A program made the translations under genes and the position numbers. A stretch of 64,000 nt of DNA from Riemerella anatipestifer (GTDB taxonomy: Bacteria > Bacteroidota > Bacteroidia > Flavobacteriales > Weeksellaceae): positions 1,302,001 through 1,366,000 of the forward strand of contig NZ_CP142016.1 in assembly GCF_035666175.1 (NCBI RefSeq), given 5' to 3'. Below are positions 21,061 through 28,769 of this stretch, piece after piece. The first letter of the stretch is position 1; every line of letters begins with the position of its first letter. The notes below the pieces were generated by a model. The model was given only the letters and a program-made list of their open reading frames with translations. It was not told the origin of the DNA and did no database searches.

Positions 21061-21064
21061 TTGA

Positions 21065-21817
21065 ATGGAAATAGTAATTATAGGTTCTGGCAATGTGGCG
21101 TTCCACCTCAACAATGCTTTTTATGAAGCTAACATAAAGGTTTCTCAACTATTTGGACGAAACGAGGAAGCCTTAAAACTCATGTCTGAAACCACAAAAA
21201 CTCCCTATTCCATCAATGCTCTACGAAATGCCGACCTATACATCATATGTGTAAAAGATGATGTTATAGCAAAAGTTTCACAAATTATTAAAAATGAAAA
21301 CGCATTGGTAGTACACACTTCAGGCTCTATGCCTAAAGATGTTTTAGAAGGAAATTACAGAAAGGGAGGCTTTTATCCATTGCAAACTTTTTCTAAAAGT
21401 AAAGTCCTAGATTACACAGAAATTCCGTTTTTTATCGAGGCTGAAAATATTCAAGATTTAGATATTCTGAAAAATTTAGCCCTCAGAATTTCCCCAAGAG
21501 TGCAAGAAGCAGATTATGAGAAAAGAAAATACATACACCTCACCGCCGTATTTGCGTGCAACTTCGTTAACCACCTCTATGCTAGAGCAAAAGAGATAGC
21601 CGACAGCCAAAATATTCCGTTCAATTACTTCATTCCTCTTATAGAGGAGACTATGGACAAAATCTATTACCTAGACCCAAAGAAAGCCCAAACAGGTCCT
21701 GCGGTAAGAAATGATACTAGAGTTTTAGAGCTTCACAAGCAATTGATAACAGATGAAACTCAATTAGAAATCTACAATTTAATGAACCAATCTATAAAAA
21801 AAATGTATGAGTTATAA
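21065..21817 (+). CDS. DUF2520 / Rossmann-fold NAD(P)-binding protein
   Basis: The 250-aa protein has an N-terminal Rossmann fold with a dinucleotide-binding loop (MEIVIIGSGNVAFHL) and a middle segment VVHTSGSMP like that in the F420-dependent NADP oxidoreductase and ketopantoate reductase relatives. A helical C-terminal DUF2520 domain follows (about 120-245, with HLTAVFACNFVNHLYARAKE). The substrate is not known. It overlaps kdsC by 11 nt, so the two are translationally coupled; this DUF2520-kdsC pairing is common in Bacteroidota. The -7 box almost touches the start codon. Confidence 0.85.
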   Translation: MEIVIIGSGNVAFHLNNAFYEANIKVSQLFGRNEEALKLMSETTKTPYSINALRNADLYIICVKDDVIAKVSQIIKNENALVVHTSGSMPKDVLEGNYRKGGFYPLQTFSKSKVLDYTEIPFFIEAENIQDLDILKNLALRISPRVQEADYEKRKYIHLTAVFACNFVNHLYARAKEIADSQNIPFNYFIPLIEETMDKIYYLDPKKAQTGPAVRNDTRVLELHKQLITDETQLEIYNLMNQSIKKMYEL

Positions 21818-22325
21818 ACAGAATTTAAGTAAAATAAAGGCCTTCGTATTTGATGTAGATGGTGTATTTACAGACGGTAGTATTTATCTAATGCCCGACG
21901 GCAGCATGTGCCGTACAATGAATGTTCTTGATGGCTATGCGGTAGTAAAAGCTGTAAAAAAAGGATACAAAATAGGCATCATTACAGGCGGAGACGACCC
22001 TATGGTAAAACATCGCTTGCATTATCTAGGCATCGTAGATTATTACCCTAAATCCTCAAAAAAAATAATAGATTATGAAGATTTCAAAAGCAAACATAAT
22101 TTAAAAGACGAGGAAATTTTAACCATGGGGGACGATTTACCTGATATAGAAATGATGAAGGCTTCTGCTATAAGCACTTGCCCACCGAATGCGGTTCCAG
22201 AAGTAAAAGCTATTACAGATTATATTTCTCCTGTTTATGGCGGTAAAGGTGCGGTAAGAGACGTTATAGAGCAAGTATTAAAAACTCAAGGAGATTGGCA
22301 AGAAGACGATACTCGTTCAATATAG
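21807..22325 (+). CDS. kdsC: 3-deoxy-D-manno-octulosonate 8-phosphate phosphatase (KdsC-like HAD)
   Basis: The 172-aa protein is a compact HAD phosphatase with motif I FDVDGVFTDG (the two catalytic Asp), motif II IITGGDD (Gly replacing the usual Arg after TG), and motif IV MGDDLPDIEMM. Length and motifs fit KdsC, which releases phosphate from KDO-8-P in lipopolysaccharide core synthesis; a YrbI-type relative is the main alternative. It overlaps the preceding gene by 11 nt. A diverged second copy of its last 100 nt or so lies 2.1 kb downstream, beyond an ISRa1 copy and a foreign-looking gene fragment. Confidence 0.88.
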   Translation: MSYKQNLSKIKAFVFDVDGVFTDGSIYLMPDGSMCRTMNVLDGYAVVKAVKKGYKIGIITGGDDPMVKHRLHYLGIVDYYPKSSKKIIDYEDFKSKHNLKDEEILTMGDDLPDIEMMKASAISTCPPNAVPEVKAITDYISPVYGGKGAVRDVIEQVLKTQGDWQEDDTRSI

Positions 22326-22448
22326 AAATCACCTTTTGAAACATGAATTTATAAAAAACTTTAAAGTTATCAGCTAAAATATATTTAATTTTAGACGAGA
22401 CCTAAAAGAGTTACATTAAAGACATATAACTATAATTTATTAATCATA

Positions 22449-23428
22449 ACTCGTTGTGCATTTTAAATAATACTGATTTTTAGATGATTTAATTTTCTTT
22501 GGAAGATAAATTTATTGATATATTGAATAACCGTTGCGGCGGTTATTTTACTGATTATCCTTGTTTTAAAGCCTTCAAAAGTTTTAGCATAGTTTCTTTT
22601 AATCATAAATTGGTCGCAAAGTTGAGAGAAAAATGTCTCAATTCGTTTTCGCTTTTTCTTGTACAATGAAAATTGAGGAATATAATCTTTCTGATTACTT
22701 CTCATTGGTGTATCTAATTTAATATTAGCATAGTTAAATAAATCTATTTGAACTTTTGCTGATAAATAGCCTCTATCTCCAATTAAAGTACAGTTTCGCA
22801 TTTGCTCACCAATATCTTTTAAATAGTGGATGTCGTGAACGGATGCAGGGCTTATATCAAAATTCTTAATCACACCATTTAAAGAACATACTGCGTGTAG
22901 TTTATAGCCATAGAAATATAATTTCTGTGAAGCACAATAACCATATGTTGGTGAAGAATAGGATTGCTCTTTACAAATTTTTGAACGAGTAGAACGAGCG
23001 TTTTCACAAACTTTCATTGGCATGCTATCAACGATAAAAATATCTTCAAACTCATTGAACTCCATCGAAATACGCTGTCTAATTTGCTCTGTTTGTAGGG
23101 ATAGTCTTCGTTTTCGCTTATTGTAAACACTTCTTTCAATTTTGTTTATCAGAGAGTTTGGCAATTTTCTAAATAACTGTAATTCGCTATCAATACTCAA
23201 GTATTCAGCAGTAATATTAAGACTTATGACTTCTAAATCGCTCATTTTAGGTGTTCTTCTCTGATAACTAATCAGTTGATTTTCTGAAAAAAGTCCTAAA
23301 ACTTCCAAAATTCTTTCATATATTTGCTCTATGTTGTTCATTTATATCGTTTTATAGCAAAAACAATATACTTATTTTCAGTCTAATAAACAACTCTTGT
23401 TTTTTTCATTTCATAATGCACAACGGGT
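22449..23428 (-). mobile_element. ISRa1-like element, copy A (IS982 family)
   Basis: The 980-bp element has terminal inverted repeats ACTCGTTGTGCATT (left) and, inverted, ACCCGTTGTGCATT (right), and one intact transposase gene on the - strand. The flanks (TTAATCATA on the left, TTATTTAATA on the right) do not form a target duplication, unlike copies C and F. Its right end cuts off a dihydroxyacetone kinase gene whose 5' part is absent on the left. An IS-mediated deletion or an exchange between copies is likely. Confidence 0.93.
22463..23341 (-). CDS. IS982-family transposase, copy A
   Basis: The 292-aa DDE transposase has catalytic residues I place at Asp105 (FIVDSMPMK), Asp189 (LIGDRGYLS) and Glu235 (RKRIETFFSQ), as in the IS982 family. 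It is full length and shows no lesion, so it is probably active. It starts MNNIEQ and has NYAKT near residue 250; the other copies differ at these two sites. Confidence 0.95.
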   Translation of the reverse strand: MNNIEQIYERILEVLGLFSENQLISYQRRTPKMSDLEVISLNITAEYLSIDSELQLFRKLPNSLINKIERSVYNKRKRRLSLQTEQIRQRISMEFNEFEDIFIVDSMPMKVCENARSTRSKICKEQSYSSPTYGYCASQKLYFYGYKLHAVCSLNGVIKNFDISPASVHDIHYLKDIGEQMRNCTLIGDRGYLSAKVQIDLFNYANIKLDTPMRSNQKDYIPQFSLYKKKRKRIETFFSQLCDQFMIKRNYAKTFEGFKTRIISKITAATVIQYINKFIFQRKLNHLKISII

Positions 23429-24439
23429 TTATTTAATAACTCTGTAACCAATGTATTAGAGAAAAAAGGCATCATCATTCATAAAACAATGGTAGGAAAC
23501 TATATGACTTCTATTGATATGGCAGGTGCATCAATATCTCTTTTACGACTAGATCAAGAGTTATTAGATTTATTAGACGCTCCTGTATCTACTCCAGCCT
23601 TAAACTGGGGCAATCAAATGTCGAATTATGAAAAGTCATGTGTAGATGCTATTGAAGGACTCTCCAAAGTCTTGGGCAACGCACTACCTAAAAACAAAGA
23701 TACCATTCAAAAAAACGCTCCCTCGTTGGAAGAAGAAAAAAATAAAGAGACACTCTATCAAGTGGAGGGAACACCAGTCATCAATAATATCATTAACACA
23801 CCTGGTATGGTGAAACTTATAGACAAAATGGCTGATATTATTATCGCTCATGAGGTAGATTTTTGTGAGGCCGATAGAAATGGAGATGGAGATTTTGGTA
23901 TGAGTATAGCAAAGGGATTTAAACAATTAAAAAAAGATTGGGATACCAGAAAAAAAGGAAATATAGGAGAATTTTTAATGAGCTGCTCTGAAATAATTAT
24001 GGAGTATTGCGGAGGGGCTTCTGGACCTCTTTGGGGCAATGCTTTTAGATATGCAGGAAAAGCCTCTATTGGCAAACAAGAAATAGGCGTTAGCGAACTG
24101 GCTGAATTATTACAAGCGGCAGTCATTGGCATACAAGAAACAGGTGAGAGATCTTTTGGAAGAGGAGCAAAAGTGGGAGATAAGACATTGATAGATGCCT
24201 TAGTTCCTGCGGCTGATAGCCTAAAAGATTCTGCAGAAAAAAACATAGATTTAATAACTGCCATGAAACTTTCTGCCGATGCCGCAAAAGAAGGTGCTGA
24301 AAAAACAAAAGGTTTTGCAGCAAATCTAGGAAGAGCAGGAACCGTGGGAGATAGAAGTATTGGCTATCCAGATGCAGGGGCTTATGGCATTGGGATTATT
24401 TTTTCAGAATTATATGAATTTGCTAAAGATTTTAAGTAA
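23429..24439 (+). pseudogene. Dihydroxyacetone kinase (DAK1-DAK2), 5' end removed by ISRa1
   Basis: The frame is open from the first base after ISRa1. The first 45 or so codons match the C-terminal end of a DhaK/DAK1 domain (KTMVGNYMTSIDMAGASISL, then LLDAPVSTPAL). The rest is a DhaL/DAK2 domain with the ADP- and Mg-binding DRNGDGDFG and the SGPLWG loop. An intact fused kinase is about 550-590 aa; here only about 336 codons remain, and the part of DAK1 that holds the His that binds dihydroxyacetone covalently is gone. An ATG at 23489 could still start a 316-aa DAK2-rich protein, but it could not bind the substrate. The gene has no functional link to its neighbours, which suggests acquired DNA. 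Confidence 0.88.
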
Positions 24440-24447
24440 AAACTCCT

Positions 24448-24556
24448 GCAGGCTACATTTCCCTATTTATGGTGGTAAAGATGCCGTGAGAGATGTTATA
24501 AAAAGGTATTGAAAATTCAAAGAAATTCTCAAAAAGACGATACATATTTAATATAA
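24448..24556 (+). pseudogene. Remnant of a kdsC 3' end
   Basis: This stretch aligns with the last 105 nt or so of kdsC (22228-22325): TTTATGGTGGTAAAGATGCC here against TTTATGGCGGTAAAGGTGCG there, and AAAAGACGATAC against AAGAAGACGATAC at the end. By eye about three quarters of the bases agree, with a small deletion and frameshifts. It is too diverged to be a recent duplication and cannot code. Confidence 0.75.
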
Positions 24557-24603
24557 AAAACATTCAGCCCTGCTTATAATGTATATTTCTAAGTAGGGTT
24601 GAA
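24555..24603 (-). terminator. Terminator downstream of the PepSY gene
   Basis: Arms at 24563-24576 and 24590-24603 pair over 14 positions with two G-T type mismatches. On the - strand the hairpin is followed by six T (24555-24560), so it serves the leftward PepSY/TonB-receptor unit. Confidence 0.7.
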
Positions 24604-24610
24604 TTTAGAA

Positions 24611-25813
24611 TTAATTGGCGTTCTGTTTAGCATTTTTCTTCTTATTCCTCCCCCACCAAACTAGAAAACCTGTAATTGGTAAAGAAGCACAAACAAGACT
24701 AACAACAAAAGCCAATATCTTACTCCAGATACCAAATATAGCTCCTACATGAATATCATAATTGGCAGCAATGGCTTTCTCTCCCAAGTTTTTATCGTTA
24801 TGACGATGCACTTTTAGTAGCTCTCCTGAATTTTCATCAAAAATTACTGAGTGATTTTTATGGTAAGAATATGAAAGTTCTTTCACAAAAACCGAAAAAT
24901 TTTCATGCTCATGGTCGTCCATGTGTTCGTGTCCGAAATCTAAACTATAACCATACGCATTAGGAAATAACATCTCCACTTGCTGTGCTATTTTATCCAA
25001 AGTCTTCTCGTTTCTCATTTCTTTAGGGGCTTGAGTAGCATACTGAGAAAAATCTGGTGGCTCTATATCTCCTCCTGAAAAAATGAAATAAACAACGGTT
25101 TGCACAATGAAAAATGAGTAAAACACACCCGTAACTGCAATAATGAAAGCCACCAAAGAGGAATAAAATCCTAAAATAGAGTGTAAATCATAGTTTTTTC
25201 TTCGCCACGATTTTATGTTTTTCCACTGGAACCAAATGCGTTGCTTTCTTGCTTTTTTATTTTTTGGCCACCAGAGTATAATCCCTGAAATCAACATAAA
25301 AATAAATACCAAAATAGGAATCCCCACCACATAAGTTCCCCAATCTGATTTTAAAAGAAAACTCCAATGGATAAATTTAACGATATTAAAGAAACTGTAT
25401 TTCTCATCGTAAACCTTTAAAACCTCTCCCGTAAACGGATTAACATAAGCCGTTTTATAGACTACCAACTCATCAAAATAATGCCAAGCCTTCGGATTTT
25501 TTTCATAATAGTTGAACTTATACGACTTGGTCTTGTCTAATGGTATTTCTGCCCAATGGATAGGGTAAGGTTCTTTGGTTTGTTCGTTTACCCTCTGTTC
25601 TAATACAGACAAAGAAAGCGTGGTTTTGTGTTCAATGTCTTTCTCGTTATGATAAATAACTTCTTTTCTTAGCAAGTTCTCTATTTCATCTTTAAATACA
25701 TAAATAGCCCCAGTGATGGATACAATAAATACAACCATCCCAACCGATAATCCCAGCCACAAATGCAGTTTCCCTATAATTTTTTTGAAGGTGTTTTTAG
25801 ATGCTTTTTTCAT
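24611..25813 (-). CDS. PepSY-associated TM helix protein (PiuB-like, iron-linked)
   Basis: The 400-aa protein has four main membrane segments: near 17-40 (LHLWLGLSVGMVVFIVSITG), 150-172, 205-230 and 355-385, with a large periplasmic part between the first two and between the last two. The conserved HLWLGL and HSILGFYSSL segments with His in the helices are typical of this family, often found with TonB siderophore receptors and thought to reduce or release iron from the siderophore at the inner membrane. Here it follows the siderophore-receptor pseudogene on the same strand, 80 nt later, which supports an iron-uptake role. The reductase activity is inferred from the family. Confidence 0.85.
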   Translation of the reverse strand: MKKASKNTFKKIIGKLHLWLGLSVGMVVFIVSITGAIYVFKDEIENLLRKEVIYHNEKDIEHKTTLSLSVLEQRVNEQTKEPYPIHWAEIPLDKTKSYKFNYYEKNPKAWHYFDELVVYKTAYVNPFTGEVLKVYDEKYSFFNIVKFIHWSFLLKSDWGTYVVGIPILVFIFMLISGIILWWPKNKKARKQRIWFQWKNIKSWRRKNYDLHSILGFYSSLVAFIIAVTGVFYSFFIVQTVVYFIFSGGDIEPPDFSQYATQAPKEMRNEKTLDKIAQQVEMLFPNAYGYSLDFGHEHMDDHEHENFSVFVKELSYSYHKNHSVIFDENSGELLKVHRHNDKNLGEKAIAANYDIHVGAIFGIWSKILAFVVSLVCASLPITGFLVWWGRNKKKNAKQNAN

Positions 25814-25896
25814 TCTTAAAGTTTAAAAAGGAAAAGCTAACGATAATAACCTCGCTAACCTTTCCCAAAAAGGATATTGATATGAAAAACTATTTT

Positions 25897-28005
25897 TTAA
25901 AATTTATAACTCAGAGATAGCCTATAGTTTCTAGGAGCTTCCGCCTGATAATAATAGTAACCTCCCCAACCATAATAAGCTCCACTATACAAATACTCAT
26001 CAGATATATTAAAGGCATTGAGTGTAATTTTTACATTTTTATTTCCCCAGAAAATACCTGCGTCCCATTTACGATAATCTCCTAATTGAGCCTCTCCTTG
26101 ATTATCCGACCAGCTCCAAGTGGTTCTACCTCCCATAAAAGTAAACCCTAACGATGCTCCAAAACCTCGTAAAACACCATCTTGAAATGCATAATTTAAC
26201 CAAGTATTAAAGGTATGTTTAGCATATCCTGCTACTTTATCTCCTACTTTTAGGCTAGGTACATTAGATTGGGTTACTTCATTATCCGTCCAGGCATAGT
26301 TGATAATGGTATTCATTCCCTTAAAGAGCTCCCCTTTAACATCAAACTCTAATCCTTTGGCAACGCCCTGCCCTTTAACGATAGAAAATCTTTCTGAAGG
26401 AGTGTTATTAGGGTCTGATACCAACTCATTATTTTTGGTAATCTTGTAAATAGAAAGTGTAGAATTCCACTTACCACCAAACCAATCTTTTTTTATCCCT
26501 AATTCTATATTTTCACCTGTTATAGGCTCCACTTTACCACCGTTGCGAAGCACTCCCGATTGTGGTAAGAACGACTGGTCGTACAATCCGTATAAAGTCA
26601 TATTTTCTAATACCGTAGCACTAATCCCAATTCTTGGCGTAAACCTTTGTGCATTTTGCTCTACCCCGTACTGATTTTGCTTTATATCAGTATATCGTCC
26701 TGCAAAAGTCAGCCTCAATTTATCTTCCAATAGTCCCACTTCATCTTGAAAATATAGTGCAGAATAGGTTTCTCCCAATTTACTTCCTATTTGGGCTAAA
26801 GATTTAGAATGGTCATATACAGGATTGTTAATATCGAAAGGCTTAGTGGCATCGTCTAAATTTCCACCCTGACTCCAATCTGCCATATATTTTTTATCTG
26901 CCATATCCAAACCTGTCAGAATTTTATGCGTTACATTACCTGTTTGAACCGTTCCATTAAGGAATACTTGTGCAAACTTCATCTCATTCAATCCCTTCCA
27001 AAAGGTAAGTCTCCTCACCACTTTATCATCATCAGTTACAGCAGAAGACCAAATACTACTCCCCATTTGGTCATCTCTCATATAGGAAACTTGGGAAGTT
27101 AATTTCCAATTGTCCGACAGTTGACTTTGGAGATTGATATTCAAATAATGTTCATCTATTCTTGTAGGGTCAATCCCTGGATCTGTTAATGTTTTCTCTC
27201 TGTCATACTTAGCAAAACCTTTTTTAGAAAAGACATAAGCAGAACCTACTTCGGACATTTTGCCCTTTTGAAAAATATACTCCGCCGTAAGGGATGTTTT
27301 ATCAGAAAGCAAATAGGTTATAGAAGGATTGATAACATAACGATTGTTAAACTCATGAGGTCTAAAAGAACCTCTATTCTGTGCCATTGTATTCACTCTC
27401 ACGGCTAGTTTATCCGAAAGTTTAGCATTTACATCTGCGTTTGCCCTATACAGATTAAAACTCCCAGTAGTCAGCGTAAATTGCCCCTTAGGATTATCCG
27501 AGAACATAGGCTTTTTGGTTACTATATTATAAATACCGCTTGGCTCACCGTTAGAAATCATAAATCCCGCAGGACCTTTCATAAATTCTATCCTGTCCAC
27601 ATAACTCATATCCTCCGCTAAAGGTCCTCAATTAGAAGTTACATTAACCCCATTGATAAACGCTGCTGCTCTAGCCCCTCTCATATTAACTCTAGCATAC
27701 ATATCACCCCAATGTTCTAGCCTCATCGCTCCGCTAATATTTCTCAAAACGCCATCACTTATACCCAACACTTGCTGGTCTGCCAAAGCATCTGAAGTAA
27801 TTACTTGGATATTTTGCGGAATATCTAACAGCGGAGTATCTAATCTTAGCGAACCTGATACATCTTTGGCTGTGTAGTTTTTATAGTATTTGCTTTTAAT
27901 AACTACGCCCTCTATACCTTTTTCTCTTATAGAATCTTTTTTCTGAACTTGAGCATTAGCAAGAACACCTCCCACTAGTGAAATGCTTATAATAATTTTT
28001 TTCAT
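25897..28005 (-). pseudogene. TonB-dependent siderophore receptor with an in-frame TGA
   Basis: The frame starting at 28005 (MKKIIISISLVGGVLANAQ, a signal peptide) runs through the plug (DTPLLDIPQNIQVITSDALA) to a TGA at 27630-27628. The same frame then continues without any shift as GPLAEDMSYVDRIEFMKGP and goes on through the barrel to a C-terminal aromatic residue (LSYKF). The whole would be about 702 aa. Relatives usually have Trp at the TGA site (TSN-W-GPL), so a TGG-to-TGA change is the likely lesion. The rest shows no decay, so the mutation is recent, or it is a sequence error. It heads the PepSY iron locus. Confidence 0.88.
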
Positions 28006-28020
28006 TGCTAAAAATTTCGG

Positions 28021-28040
28021 CAAATATAATTATTTAGAAT
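28021..28040 (-). promoter_or_regulatory. -7 element and possible Fur half-site for the iron locus
   Basis: CAAATATA at 28021-28028 reads TATATTTG on the - strand, a perfect -7 box 16 nt before the receptor start. ATTTAGAAT at 28032-28040, just upstream between -7 and -33, equals one arm of the flavobacterial Fur box as I remember it; the second arm is degenerate. Iron regulation is an inference from position and gene content. Confidence 0.45.
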
Positions 28041-28126
28041 AAATAAAAATATATAATTTTTATCACATAAAATTTTCTTTCATAGAAATTTACCTATTAT
28101 TGCGTGTCGTATCTTAAACTATATCT

Positions 28127-28705
28127 ATGAAATTATATTTAGCCTCACAATCTCCAAGAAGGAAGGAACTTTTAAGTCAACTAGGTTTTAACTTTGAGGT
28201 CGTTTCTATAAATTGTGATGAAATCTATCCAAAAGATTTAGAAATAGACAAAGTAACTGGTTACCTTTCGGAACTAAAAGCTAATACATTCCGTCCTCTT
28301 TCCGAAGGAGAGGTTTTATTAACCGCAGATACCATCGTTACTTTTGATAATAAAGTTTTAGGGAAACCTAAAAATGAAACCGAAGCAAAAGAAATGCTCA
28401 AAAGCCTTTCTGGTAATAGTCATGATGTTTATACTTCGGTTTGCATCAAAACTCCTACAGAGTCTTTAACTCTAACCGATAGAGCTACAGTATACTTTTC
28501 TCACCTGACCGATGAAGAAATTTCCTACTATATAGAAAACTATAAACCCTACGACAAAGCTGGAGCTTACGGCATACAAGAGTGGCTAGGTATGGCTAAA
28601 ATAGAAAGGCTAGAAGGCAGTTTTTATACTATTATGGGGCTACCTACTCACTTGGTTTATCAACAATTAAGTGCTTTAAAACACTCTCCTTCTGTTAAAA
28701 AGTAG
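28127..28705 (+). CDS. maf: Maf-family nucleoside triphosphate pyrophosphatase
   Basis: The 192-aa protein begins with the Maf signature LASQSPRRKELLSQLG, has LTADTIVTFDNKVLGKPKN with the catalytic Asp, and YDKAGAYGIQEW. Maf/YhdE proteins hydrolyse dTTP, UTP and modified pyrimidine nucleotides to monophosphates, a housecleaning role. It is followed after 64 nt by the porW/sprE gene on the same strand, with no terminator between them. Which nucleotide is preferred cannot be read from the sequence. Confidence 0.93.
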   Translation: MKLYLASQSPRRKELLSQLGFNFEVVSINCDEIYPKDLEIDKVTGYLSELKANTFRPLSEGEVLLTADTIVTFDNKVLGKPKNETEAKEMLKSLSGNSHDVYTSVCIKTPTESLTLTDRATVYFSHLTDEEISYYIENYKPYDKAGAYGIQEWLGMAKIERLEGSFYTIMGLPTHLVYQQLSALKHSPSVKK

Positions 28706-28769
28706 TATTTTTACACAAATTTTCTCAAAGCCTAACAATAAAAGAGGCTTTATGCAGTTAAAACATCAA

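Noticed and set aside
27628..27630. TGA as a recoded codon (selenocysteine or Trp)
   Set aside because: No selenocysteine element was seen and TGA acts as a stop elsewhere; a point mutation is simpler.
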